Below are positions 42,632-51,635 of a stretch of 64,000 nt of DNA, piece after piece. A program made the position numbers and the translations under genes. Below the pieces are notes generated by a model. The model saw only the letters and a list, made by a program, of their open reading frames with translations. It was not told where the DNA came from and did no database searches. How positions within the stretch are numbered: position 1 is the first letter of the stretch; each line of letters opens with the position of its first letter. This stretch comes from Gammaproteobacteria bacterium (lineage in GTDB: Bacteria; Pseudomonadota; Gammaproteobacteria; Steroidobacterales; Steroidobacteraceae), in the NCBI GenBank assembly GCA_025359565.1, contig JANYFY010000020.1:1-64000 (forward strand), written 5' to 3'.

Positions 42632-45072
42632 CGAGCCAAGCGCTCCAGTTTTTTCGCTTCGCGCTCGACCCGCTTCTGCCAGGTCTCCGTTGAGAGAGTT
42701 TGGGTTTGTAGACGTTCCGCCCACAGCGGAAAAGCTAACGGAGTGTAGCGCCCCGGTCTCGCGATACACAGAACTTGCGCCGCGATTCTTGTTAAAGACT
42801 CAGATAGAGCTCGGTGGTCGAGCTGACCTTCGAGGACCTCGCGACGCGACTGCTCCAGTAACAAATTGCCAGCATCGTATCGCTCCAATACATCGAACAT
42901 AAGACCACTGGAGGTTTGTAACTGCCGAGCTGTTTTGCTCTGCCGCGGAGTTCCCGAATCCACCAATCCAGCAATTCGGGCGATATCCCGAAACTGGCGA
43001 CGAGCAAGATCTGATACGTTGACGCTCGCGAGCAAGTCGGCGAGCAGATCGGTAGGACTAAGCCATCGGCGCAGGTGAGTTTCGCTGATCTCAAACCGCT
43101 CCTCGCATAACAGTTCAAAACCATATTCATTGGTGGTTATACAAAATGTCCGCGGATGGTCGCGCGCCGCCCGCAGCGCCATTAAAGAGCCAATGCCTTC
43201 GTTGATAAATCGACCTTGAAAAGGGAACGCAAATAAATGAAACCCTTCGCGATTTTCGAGAACTTCAACCAGTAAGCGCTCAGGTGTAGGCATTACAGAC
43301 CATTGAGTTTGCAAATCAAGCAACGGCCGCAGCACACCGAACTCTGGATCTATTGCCGCTCCTTTTGCATATCGGCTTAACGCTTCAAGAAGTTCGGATC
43401 CAAGGGAAGCGGAGAGCGGCAAGCGAGTTCCCTGCCATCGAGGAACAAAGCGAGTAGAAGTAGCCGCGACGCGAACGTAAGCTATACAGTCGCGTACCCT
43501 CACCAGTTTTAAGGCTCGACCCCCGAAGATAAAAACGTCGTTGGGCCGCAACCGTCCAATAAAAGACTCCTCGACTTGACCCAACGTGCCGCCCTTCATC
43601 CATTTCAACGCAATGGAAACATTGCTCGTGATCGTACCGACGTTTTGCCGGTGACGCCGAATAAGATCCGCAGCGTGAACGACAAACCGAGAGTCCACTA
43701 AGCTCACGCGGCGGAACTGGGGATAACCTTGCAGTGCCGAACCCCCACGAGTGATGAAGTCCAGAACCCAGGCCCACTGGACATCGGAAATGCGCTCGAA
43801 CGCATGAGTGCTCCTTACCTCCGCGAGAGCCTCGGTTGCCTCGAAACCACCGCCTATCGCCAATGTCACTAAGTGCTGAGCTAATACGTCTAACGCAAGT
43901 GTCATGCCCGTGCGCGGTTCTAAATTCATTTGCATGATTGCATGTCGCGCGGCCACGCACTCTAGTAGCTCCAGTGCAAGCGTAGGAACAATGGTCGCGC
44001 GGCTCACCTCTCCCGGCTTGTGACCGCTTCGACCCGCTCGCTGTAAGAGCCGGGCGACCCCTTTTGGGCTGCCTATCTGCAGCACTTGCTCGACGGGCGG
44101 GAAATCCACGCCCAAATCAAGCGACGATGTACAAACGACACAGCGCAAATTTCCCGCTTTCAAGCCTTCTTCGACGCGTCGCCGGATTTTCGCGTCAATC
44201 GATCCATGGTGTATCGCTGTACTGGTAAGCCAATCAAGCCGAGCGGTAATGATCGCTTGATACCAAAGCTCCGCTTGCGACCGCGTGTTGGTGAACACTA
44301 ATGTCGTCCCTGCTCGATCGAGACGCTCGAGAACTTGCGGCAACATTTTTAGGCCTAGGTGGCCCGCCCAGGGAAAACGTTCGATCGACTCAGGCAAGAG
44401 GGAATCGATTTCGTAGCGCTTGGATAAGGGCGCGCGAATCAATCGCCCCTTCATGCTAGGCCCTAGGAGCACACGCATCGCGCCACCAAGATCAGGGAGT
44501 GTTGCGGACAGCCCCCATATACGCAGTCGAGGATTCACCGCTCGTAGCCTTGCAGCGACCAGCTCCATCTGCACACCACGCTTGGTGCCTAAAAACTCGT
44601 GCCACTCGTCAACTATGAGCGCCTGCACATTTGAGAAAGCCTGTGCGGCACCGGATTGAGTCAATAGTAAAGAAAGACTTTCCGGGGTCGTGATCAGCGC
44701 ATGGGGCGGTCGAGTTTTTTGTCGTGCGCGCTTAGCTGAACTGGTATCGCCGGTACGCTGCTCTACTCTCCACGCGGAGCCGAGCGATTGCAGAGGCTCT
44801 ATTAATGCGCGTTCCAGATCGCGCGCCAATGCTCGCAGGGGGGTCACCCACACCACTCGAATACCAGGCGGACCTTTGTCTTCTTCAGTATCGAGCACAG
44901 GACCGAGCCATGCCGCCATCGTCTTGCCGGTTCCCGTCGCAGCATTGAGCAGGCCCGACTGCCCCGCCCAGTAAGCGGCCCACGTTTCCTCTTGAAACTG
45001 AAAAGGAACTTGGCCGCGCGCCGAGAAACACGCACGCGCACGGTTCAATCGATCATCGTTCTCAGACCCCAT
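42628..45072 (-). CDS. Lhr-like DEXH helicase, ligase-associated DNA damage response
   Basis: The 814-residue SF2 helicase starts with FQFQEETWAAYWAGQSGLLN and Walker A NAATGTGKTMAAW. Motif Ia TPLRALARDLERAL, motif II VDEWHEF (DEXH-type variant DEWH), SATLPDL (motif III), SSLDLGVDFPPVEQVLQIGS and QRAGRSGHKPGE (motif VI) are all present. The C-terminal half is the Lhr-core extension (RFEISETHLRRWLSPTDLLA). The ATG at 45072 is preferred to a GTG at 45102. It overlaps pdeM by 4 bp. In known clusters the helicase, PdeM, a ligase and an exonuclease act in DNA repair; here two partners are missing. Confidence 0.93.
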   Translation of the reverse strand: MGSENDDRLNRARACFSARGQVPFQFQEETWAAYWAGQSGLLNAATGTGKTMAAWLGPVLDTEEDKGPPGIRVVWVTPLRALARDLERALIEPLQSLGSAWRVEQRTGDTSSAKRARQKTRPPHALITTPESLSLLLTQSGAAQAFSNVQALIVDEWHEFLGTKRGVQMELVAARLRAVNPRLRIWGLSATLPDLGGAMRVLLGPSMKGRLIRAPLSKRYEIDSLLPESIERFPWAGHLGLKMLPQVLERLDRAGTTLVFTNTRSQAELWYQAIITARLDWLTSTAIHHGSIDAKIRRRVEEGLKAGNLRCVVCTSSLDLGVDFPPVEQVLQIGSPKGVARLLQRAGRSGHKPGEVSRATIVPTLALELLECVAARHAIMQMNLEPRTGMTLALDVLAQHLVTLAIGGGFEATEALAEVRSTHAFERISDVQWAWVLDFITRGGSALQGYPQFRRVSLVDSRFVVHAADLIRRHRQNVGTITSNVSIALKWMKGGTLGQVEESFIGRLRPNDVFIFGGRALKLVRVRDCIAYVRVAATSTRFVPRWQGTRLPLSASLGSELLEALSRYAKGAAIDPEFGVLRPLLDLQTQWSVMPTPERLLVEVLENREGFHLFAFPFQGRFINEGIGSLMALRAARDHPRTFCITTNEYGFELLCEERFEISETHLRRWLSPTDLLADLLASVNVSDLARRQFRDIARIAGLVDSGTPRQSKTARQLQTSSGLMFDVLERYDAGNLLLEQSRREVLEGQLDHRALSESLTRIAAQVLCIARPGRYTPLAFPLWAERLQTQTLSTETWQKRVEREAKKLERLAR

Positions 45073-45246
45073 CGAGTGCAGATTACCATGGTCCGCTATC
45101 ACTTAAGTGTCAACCAAAGTACCGAAGTAGCCGTGCCAGACAATGCCTACGACCCATGGCACTAAAAACTGTTTGTATTCAAGTAACGTTTCATCATCGA
45201 AAAAATCAAAGCAAAATGCTAATCTTGAAATTTCGTCCTGGCCTTT

Positions 45247-46458
45247 ATGAAAGTAAAATTACCCGCGCTGCCCACTGCGGCCAATCGCATCCGGGCCTTA
45301 GAAAAGCGCCGCACTCTGAAAATGGCGGGATCCGCTCACGCCTATGTACGTGGCAGCACCTTGCAGTTTTATCAGTGGCTCAAGGAGCGTGGCGATCGCG
45401 CGGTACCCCAAGGACCCCCGGTGTGGATCTGTGGCGACTGCCATGCGGGAAATCTAGGTCCCCTGGCAGCACCTGATGGAAAAGTTCACGTCCAAATTCG
45501 CGATCTCGACCAAACTGTCGTGGGCAACCCGAATCATGACCTCATTCGCCTGGCATTGTCCCTCGCCTCCGCGGCGCGCGGATCGAACCTTCCGGGCGTC
45601 GCCACGGCTCACATGCTAGAACAAATGATGATTGGTTATCAGCGAGCGTTTAAGCGACCCCGAGCGCAGAATATCATTGAAAGCGATAAGCCCGACTGTA
45701 TCAAAGTTGTGATGCGCAAGGCGATGTCGCGCACTTGGAAGCATTTGGCGCGCGAGCGCCTCAAGGATTTAAAGCCGAACATACCCCGTGGCGAGCGATT
45801 CTGGCCACTCGCGAAAGCTGAAAATGCAGCAATTCACTCACTCTTCGCCGAGGAGGATGTGCGCAAACTGGTGACTTCGCTTAGATCTCGACCGGACGGT
45901 GCCACGATTGAAGTGATAGATTCGGCTTATTGGATGAAAGGCTGTAGCTCATTAGGACGACTGCGCTTTGCAATTCTGGTGAATGTGAGCAACGGAAAAT
46001 CCAAGGAAGATGATTTTTGTTTGATTGACATTAAAGAAGCGACGTCGGCGGCTGCACCGCGTGCCCCTAACGCTCAGATGCCCAAAGACCATGCAAAACG
46101 CGTGGTCGAAGGAGCGAAACATTTGTCGCCGGCTTTGGGTGATCGCATGATGGCGGCGAAACTGCTGAATCGACCAGTAGTTGTCCGTGAACTGATGCCG
46201 CAGGATTTGAAACTTCAGATCGATTCGCTGAATCACGAGGAAGCGATCAACTCCGCCCGATATTTAGCCGAAGTAGTAGGCAAAGCACACGCCCGACAAA
46301 TGGATGCGCCGACTCGACGCGAGTTTACGGCGGCGTTCAAAAAGCGCCGAGCGCAGCGGCTCGACGCGCCCTCGTGGCTATGGTCCAGCGTTGTGGAATT
46401 GGCCGCCGCACATGAAGCTGCGTATCTCGAGCATTGCCGACTCTACGCGCTTGCCTAA
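45247..46458 (+). CDS. DUF2252 protein
   Basis: The 403-residue protein is a member of DUF2252: GSAHAYVRGSTLQFYQWLKE, VWICGDCHAGNLGPLAA with a kinase-like HxGN element, VQIRDLDQTVVGNPNHDLIR, and GCSSLGRLRFAILVNVSN. The pattern resembles aminoglycoside/choline kinase-like folds (GDCHAGN in place of HGDLHxxN and DLD in place of DFD), but activity is unknown. The ATG at 45247 is weakly supported; an upstream in-frame stop limits alternatives. It is a single gene divergent from the helicase. No obvious partner. Confidence 0.85.
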   Translation: MKVKLPALPTAANRIRALEKRRTLKMAGSAHAYVRGSTLQFYQWLKERGDRAVPQGPPVWICGDCHAGNLGPLAAPDGKVHVQIRDLDQTVVGNPNHDLIRLALSLASAARGSNLPGVATAHMLEQMMIGYQRAFKRPRAQNIIESDKPDCIKVVMRKAMSRTWKHLARERLKDLKPNIPRGERFWPLAKAENAAIHSLFAEEDVRKLVTSLRSRPDGATIEVIDSAYWMKGCSSLGRLRFAILVNVSNGKSKEDDFCLIDIKEATSAAAPRAPNAQMPKDHAKRVVEGAKHLSPALGDRMMAAKLLNRPVVVRELMPQDLKLQIDSLNHEEAINSARYLAEVVGKAHARQMDAPTRREFTAAFKKRRAQRLDAPSWLWSSVVELAAAHEAAYLEHCRLYALA

Positions 46459-46582
46459 AGAAAACTAAACACTCAATCGCTCAGTGCCTTCAACTAATAT
46501 GCTCGGTGAGCGCTGGTCACTTGAGCAAAAAACTCAGAAGCCCGAGTAACTAGCCGACGTGTTTCGCCAACGCGTCGCGCAA

Positions 46583-46675
46583 CTACTTCAGCGCTTTGCA
46601 ATTCGGCGCGTGCTTGAGCGCCTCGTCGTACTTCGCGAGCGCCTCGACCTCTGGCTTCTCGTTTTCTTCCCTCAC
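46583..46675 (-). pseudogene. TPR-like gene tail remnant
   Basis: The minus strand reads EENEKPEVEALAKYDEALKH then APNCKALK and a TAG, with LRDALAKHV continuing after the stop. The pattern is the final TPR helix pair of a larger protein. It is short and flanked by no start. Low confidence. Confidence 0.35.
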
Positions 46676-46721
46676 AATCCCACCGAGCTATCCTGCTGCC
46701 GTCCTCGTCTCTGTCTTCTTG

Positions 46722-47285
46722 TTATTCGGTAACAGTCGGTTCGATTTTAAATCCACGAAACTCTGCTTCGAATCCGGCTCGCTCAGGAGAGCAGCACATC
46801 ATCCCTACTTGAGTAATGTCCTTGAATGGGAAACTTGCCATTCGTGCAAGTCGCATTTTTCCCTGGTTCAGACGATATTGAATACTGATCGTCTGACCGA
46901 TTCGCAGCAGATTAATGCCCAGATCCACATCCTGCGGAGCATCGAGCAGGGGAATCAGGGACCAGTCCGAGCGCTGATTGGTTACGACCACACAAAAATG
47001 CATGAGGTTGTCAGTGAACTCGACACCGGCTTTGACCCAGTGCTCCGAATCGTGCCGGAGCATCAAACCGGCCTGGTCGTACAAGGTGGTATACGCTCCC
47101 TTGACACGCAACTCAGCCGAAAAGTCGCCGCGGACCTCTCGGTAGCGGAAATGCCCGGAGTCACGCACGAATCCATAGTGAGTGTGTCTCCAGAAATCGG
47201 TCGCAGTATTGGTTGTGACTCGAGTGACGCCCTCAGACTCGGACCAGACATCGGGTGGATTGTGCCATTGCAGGTCGGTCGTCAA
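46722..47285 (-). CDS. DUF1349 beta-sandwich protein
   Basis: The 187-residue protein belongs to DUF1349 (YesU-like, concanavalin-fold). Blocks include TDFWRHTHYGFVRDSGHFRY, AYTTLYDQAGLMLRHDSEHW, VKAGVEFTDNLMHFCVVVTN and QVGMMCCSPERAGFEAEF. Cytoplasmic: no signal peptide. DUF1349 proteins often lie in carbohydrate-use clusters and may bind or modify sugars, but activity is not known. It is the last gene of the TonB-APC-aminotransferase-xylulokinase unit, 29 bp after xylB. Confidence 0.88.
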   Translation of the reverse strand: MTTDLQWHNPPDVWSESEGVTRVTTNTATDFWRHTHYGFVRDSGHFRYREVRGDFSAELRVKGAYTTLYDQAGLMLRHDSEHWVKAGVEFTDNLMHFCVVVTNQRSDWSLIPLLDAPQDVDLGINLLRIGQTISIQYRLNQGKMRLARMASFPFKDITQVGMMCCSPERAGFEAEFRGFKIEPTVTE

Positions 47286-47314
47286 TGAGGTCTCCTTTGC
47301 TGCAAAGTCCGAAT

Positions 47315-48796
47315 CTAGTGCAAAGCCCGCACGGCAGCATATAGTCCGCGGAATTTCTCATACCGCAACTGCAACACCTCGTGCGGGACCCGGTCCACAG
47401 CAAATGTTGCCTTCGCGAGCACCCCTCGCTGTAACAATTCCCGGTCATGACCCAGCGCGAGGAAACCGAGCTTGGCCGCGCCAACGCAAGCTCCCAATTC
47501 GCCCCCCGACAAGGTATGCAGTTCCAGTCCGAGAACATTTGCCAGCAATTGACCCCAATAATCGCTGCGGGCCCCGCCTCCAACCAGCGCGCAGTTCGAC
47601 AGCGTAGCGCCGGTAGATTCGACGGCATTGACTGCGTCGCGCAACGCAAACCCTACGCCCTCGAGTACCGCATATCCCATCATCGCGACAGACGTATCAA
47701 CGCTTAAGTTCATGAACCCACCGCGCGCGCGCGGATCATTGTGCGGCGTGCGATCGCCCGATAAATACGGCAAAAACAGCGGCACATGCAATGGCGCCGG
47801 CCTGTCGAGCGGCAGCTGCTCCCGGACTAGATCGAGCAATGCCTGCTCGTTGGGCAACGACAACAACGCGGTCAACCACTGCAGACACGTCGCTCCCGAG
47901 AGAATCACACCCATGGCATACCAACGGTTGGGCAGTGAATGACACAGGCCATGCACGCCAGCGGCCGGATTGCCAACCGGTTTGTCCGTGACCGCGACCA
48001 CGCACGCGCTGGTTCCAAGCGTAATGAACGCATCGCCGGCATCGACCGCCCCGATGCCGACACCGGAAGCCGGATTGTCGGCGCCGCCCCCCGCCACGAC
48101 CACAGTCTCGCGCAGGCCGTATTCAGCCGCGACTGACGGCAAAAGGAAACCCGTTGGCTCGCTGCCTTCAACGAGCCGCGGCATCTGCCGCCGGTGCAGC
48201 CCGCTGGCCTCGATCATCGGTTCAAACCACTGGCGGTTGACCACATCCAGCCATAACGTGCCGGCCGCATCCGACATGTCGGTGACGCGCTCACCGGTGA
48301 GTTTGAGGCGCAGATAGTCCTTCGGCAGCATCACACAATCCACGGCGTCAAACGCGGCCGCCTCATGGGTCTTTAACCATAAGAGCTTCGGCGCCGTAAA
48401 CCCGGCCATTGGCAAGCTGCCGGTGATCGCTGAATAAGACGGGTGGGATCGCGCCAGATGAGCAGCTTCCGCTGACGAGCGTGAGTCGTTCCACAGAATC
48501 GCCGGGCGGATGCAGCGATCTTGACGATCCAGCAGCACCGCGCCATGCATCTGTCCGGAGAGACCGATGCAGCCAATGCGCGCAAAGGCTATAGGCTCAA
48601 CGCTGCGCAGCTGATACAAGGCCGCACCGCAGGCGCGCCACCAGTCTTCCGGGTCCTGTTCAGACCAGCCATCCCGGGGCCTGGATATTGAGAGCACGAT
48701 GCCCGCATGTGCGAGGACACTGCCCGACTCGTCCAGCAATACCGCCTTCAGCTCGGACGTCCCGAGATCGAGTCCCAACGAAACCGGGCCACTCAT
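47315..48796 (-). CDS. xylB: xylulokinase-like FGGY kinase
   Basis: The 493-residue FGGY kinase phosphorylates D-xylulose or a related ketose or polyol with ATP. SLGLDLGTSELKAVLLDESG is the N-terminal phosphate-binding segment, LSGQMHGAVLLD the xylulokinase signature with the MHG triplet, and VVAGGGADNPASGVGIGAV the catalytic Asp region. FLPYLSGDRTPHNDPRARGG and CALVGGGARSDYWGQLLANV complete the fold. It is 9 bp from the aminotransferase stop. The usual xylA and xylose transporter are absent; instead an aminotransferase and APC permease accompany it, so a sugar-amine or amino polyol is a possible substrate. Confidence 0.92.
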   Translation of the reverse strand: MSGPVSLGLDLGTSELKAVLLDESGSVLAHAGIVLSISRPRDGWSEQDPEDWWRACGAALYQLRSVEPIAFARIGCIGLSGQMHGAVLLDRQDRCIRPAILWNDSRSSAEAAHLARSHPSYSAITGSLPMAGFTAPKLLWLKTHEAAAFDAVDCVMLPKDYLRLKLTGERVTDMSDAAGTLWLDVVNRQWFEPMIEASGLHRRQMPRLVEGSEPTGFLLPSVAAEYGLRETVVVAGGGADNPASGVGIGAVDAGDAFITLGTSACVVAVTDKPVGNPAAGVHGLCHSLPNRWYAMGVILSGATCLQWLTALLSLPNEQALLDLVREQLPLDRPAPLHVPLFLPYLSGDRTPHNDPRARGGFMNLSVDTSVAMMGYAVLEGVGFALRDAVNAVESTGATLSNCALVGGGARSDYWGQLLANVLGLELHTLSGGELGACVGAAKLGFLALGHDRELLQRGVLAKATFAVDRVPHEVLQLRYEKFRGLYAAVRALH

Positions 48797-48805
48797 AGCG
48801 GCAGT

Positions 48806-50167
48806 TTAGTACGAACCTGATGCCTCGATCTCGCCGAGCACTTCGTCAAACACATCCAGCGCTGTCTTCATCTGCGCGCGGGTCACATCGAGCGGAGGCT
48901 TGATTTTAATCAGATTGCCGAGTCCCGCGTACCGACTCTCACCCAGCAGCACACCTTTCTGCGCAGCACGCCGATACACCTCGGAGGCGGCCGCCGCGGT
49001 GGGCTCCTTCGTAACGCGGTCCTTGACGAGTTCCACTGAGCAGAACAGCCCGGGTCCCCTGACGTCTCCGATCAACTTGCGGCGTTCGGCCATTTTGAGC
49101 AGCCGCTCAGTGGCATAAGCACCCATGTCGTGAGCGTTCTGGCACAGCTTGTCGCCGATAATCGCATCGATGGTCGCAAGCGAAGCCGCCAACGCTACGG
49201 GGAAGGATCCGAACGTCAAGCCATCTTCACCAGCCGAAAAACCGGTCAGACGCTCGCTGGCCATGATGCCGGCGAGCGGAAATCCACCGCCGATGCCCTT
49301 GCCGAAGGTCATGATGTCGGGCACGACACCATAGAGGTCCGCTGCGAACATACGTCCTGTCCGGCCAAAGCCTGACTGAATCTCATCCCATATCAGTACG
49401 ATGTCGTAGCGGTTGCAGATCTCGCGAACCCCGGTCAGAAATGACTTTGGCAGCACCACATGCCCACCGTTGCCAAGAATCGGCTCGAGCATGATCGCGG
49501 CAACGCCGCCATCGACGCCCTTGTTAATCATATCCTCGAGGAGCTGCAGGCAAAGCTGCGAATCCGCCTCGACCGTCAGGCCCTTGCGCGGCCTGTACGG
49601 ATCCGGGTGCGGAACGCGCGTAAATCGCGGCTGAATAGCCAGGAATGGGCTGTTCGGATGGGGCCAGCTCGCCGCGAGCGTCGTCAGCGAACGGCCGTGA
49701 TAGCCATCCTGGAGCACGATCAAGCTTTGGCGCCCGAAGCGATTCTTGAAGGCCAGCTTAATCGCCATCTCGGCAGCGAGACTTCCATGCAGACAGAAAC
49801 CAAAACGATTCAGATCACCCGGAGAGATTTCCCGCAGCTTGGCGGCCAACTCCAGCAATGGGATCGAGTTGAAATTGGGCCGCACGTGCGTAATCTCATG
49901 GAGTTGCGCGATCGCCGCCTTGACCACACGCGGGTCATTTGCGCCCAAGTTGTTCGACCACGCCTGCGACGTGAAGTCCAGGTACTCCCGGCCATGGTCA
50001 TCCCAGACGCTGCAACCCTTGGCGCGAACCAGCATGATCTTTGATAGGTCACCCTCGATCGGGTCATGTATTAGCGAGCGCCTACCGAGTTCCATTGTCG
50101 CCTGATTGTTTGGTTTGTTCAAAGCATGATCAATCATATTAATTCCAGCGGTTTTATTGAAGTTCAC
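48806..50167 (-). CDS. class III aminotransferase (PLP)
   Basis: The 453-residue protein has all class III landmarks: HGSLAAEMAIKLAFKNRFGR (phosphate loop, with GSLAAE for the usual GSEAxE), DGYHGRSLTTLA, VLIWDEIQSGFGRTG with Asp, and TFGKGIGGGFPLAGIMAS with Schiff-base Lys290. C-terminal GNLIKIKPPLDVTRAQ is normal. The substrate is not readable; it pairs with an APC permease 67 bp upstream and a kinase 9 bp downstream. The GTG at 50167 starts an AT-rich leader; ATG 50137 is an alternative. It is the second aminotransferase-APC pair of the window, diverged from the pair at 16-19 kb. Confidence 0.88.
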   Translation of the reverse strand: MNFNKTAGINMIDHALNKPNNQATMELGRRSLIHDPIEGDLSKIMLVRAKGCSVWDDHGREYLDFTSQAWSNNLGANDPRVVKAAIAQLHEITHVRPNFNSIPLLELAAKLREISPGDLNRFGFCLHGSLAAEMAIKLAFKNRFGRQSLIVLQDGYHGRSLTTLAASWPHPNSPFLAIQPRFTRVPHPDPYRPRKGLTVEADSQLCLQLLEDMINKGVDGGVAAIMLEPILGNGGHVVLPKSFLTGVREICNRYDIVLIWDEIQSGFGRTGRMFAADLYGVVPDIMTFGKGIGGGFPLAGIMASERLTGFSAGEDGLTFGSFPVALAASLATIDAIIGDKLCQNAHDMGAYATERLLKMAERRKLIGDVRGPGLFCSVELVKDRVTKEPTAAAASEVYRRAAQKGVLLGESRYAGLGNLIKIKPPLDVTRAQMKTALDVFDEVLGEIEASGSY

Positions 50168-50234
50168 GCGATTATCAGCGGCCTTCAGGGTGACAACAAG
50201 GACGAGTGTTGAAACGATTCATCGTCAATATTTA

Positions 50235-51626
50235 TCAATCCACATGATTGGGTGAAAGTTCGAACACCGCGAGGCTGCGGCGGAATCCGCGCGTCCTCCA
50301 CGCAGCGAACGCGATGCCGATCACCATCCAGCCGAGGCCGAATAACAACGCGCGATAGCTGAGGTTCCACCACAAAACCAGACAAATCACGAATCCCGCC
50401 AGCGGCAACAGCAAATTGATGATCCGCTTCTTCGGCGCGCGCACGTAATAGCGGATCAGCGCCGCCGCGTTCACTCCCATAAACGAGACCAATGCACCGA
50501 AATTGACGAGATTTGCCGCGAGCTCATAGCCGGTCGCTTCGCCGGATACCGCCGGCAGCACGAGTCCACCGACTAGCAGCAGGCCACCGACCAACATGAC
50601 ATTGTTGCGTGGGATGTGCGATTTTGGGTGAACGGCACCGAAGAACGCACGTGGCAGCGCGCCGGATCGGCCCATGCCGTACAAAAGCCGCGCCACCGCG
50701 AGTTGCGCGGCGACCGCGATCGCAAACAGGGCGATCATCAACGTGACGCCAACGATCACGAACAATGGCGCCCAGGCACGTTGCGCAGCAAAGGTAAACG
50801 CCGTGTCCTGGTCGGGAAAATGCTCGACACCAGGCCACACCAGTTGCGCCGCGTAAACCTCAACGACCGAGAGGATGCCTACGATGACGCAGGTCATGAT
50901 GGTCGCGAGCAAGATGTGCCGACGCGGATTTTTACACTCCTCGGAGAGTGTCGAGATTCCATCGAAACCAATATAAGTGAGCATCGCGAGTGAAGTGCCG
51001 CCAAGAAAAGCCCGCAATGTCCAAGTCGACGGGTCATAGAACGGCCGCGTAAAAAAGCCCGCCTCGGCGTGCGGTTGACTCAGCACATAGTGTGTAGCCG
51101 CGGTCAGGAAGATTACGATCACGACACCGATAGTCGCGCCCATCACGACATTGACTCGTGCCGAGAACTTAATGCCATGAATCGTCAGCGCCGTGATGAG
51201 TCCGGCGAAAACGGCTACCCACACCCAATAGGGGATCAGGGGTCCATACACATGGGCCTGTTGGCTGATCCAAATCACACTGCAAAGCGGGTTCAGCAGG
51301 TAGTCCATCACCATGCCCCATCCAGCGAGATAACCGAGCAGCGGGTTGATCTCCTGACCCACATACGCGAAAGCGGAGCCGGCCGTCGGGTAGGCATTTG
51401 CCATGCGGCCGTAGCTGATTGCGGTCGGCAGCATCGCAAACAGCGCTACGAGCACCGTGAGCGCGGCGTGCCCATGGCCGCGCAGAATAAGCACGCCGTA
51501 AAATGGCGCCGGAGAAATGGGACATACGATGATGACGCCGTACAGCACCAGGTCCCAGAGACCGAGTGCCCTTAAGAGCCGCGGCGGCTTGGTTGCAGGT
51601 CCGGCCGCCATCACAGATTCAGTCAC
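50235..51626 (-). CDS. APC family amino-acid permease
   Basis: The 463-residue membrane protein has 12 hydrophobic segments and APC blocks: LGLWDLVLYGVIIVCPISPA in helix 1, ANAYPTAGSAFAYVGQEINP, GWGMVMDYLLNPLCSVIWIS and YIGFDGISTLSEECKNPRRH, the conserved 'GF-G...l.EE.KNP.R' turn. It should import the amine or amino acid used by the aminotransferase. It lies 9 bp after the TonB receptor stop and 67 bp before the aminotransferase. Together they form a presumed operon. Confidence 0.9.
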   Translation of the reverse strand: MTESVMAAGPATKPPRLLRALGLWDLVLYGVIIVCPISPAPFYGVLILRGHGHAALTVLVALFAMLPTAISYGRMANAYPTAGSAFAYVGQEINPLLGYLAGWGMVMDYLLNPLCSVIWISQQAHVYGPLIPYWVWVAVFAGLITALTIHGIKFSARVNVVMGATIGVVIVIFLTAATHYVLSQPHAEAGFFTRPFYDPSTWTLRAFLGGTSLAMLTYIGFDGISTLSEECKNPRRHILLATIMTCVIVGILSVVEVYAAQLVWPGVEHFPDQDTAFTFAAQRAWAPLFVIVGVTLMIALFAIAVAAQLAVARLLYGMGRSGALPRAFFGAVHPKSHIPRNNVMLVGGLLLVGGLVLPAVSGEATGYELAANLVNFGALVSFMGVNAAALIRYYVRAPKKRIINLLLPLAGFVICLVLWWNLSYRALLFGLGWMVIGIAFAAWRTRGFRRSLAVFELSPNHVD

Positions 51627-51635
51627 TCCAGGTCT

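Noticed and set aside
46596-47288. 230-residue plus-strand ORF opposite DUF1349
   Set aside because: It is antisense to a well-recognised DUF1349 gene and its composition is shadow-like.
49460-50044. 194-residue plus-strand ORF opposite the aminotransferase
   Set aside because: Antisense to the PLP-enzyme gene and without recognisable domain.
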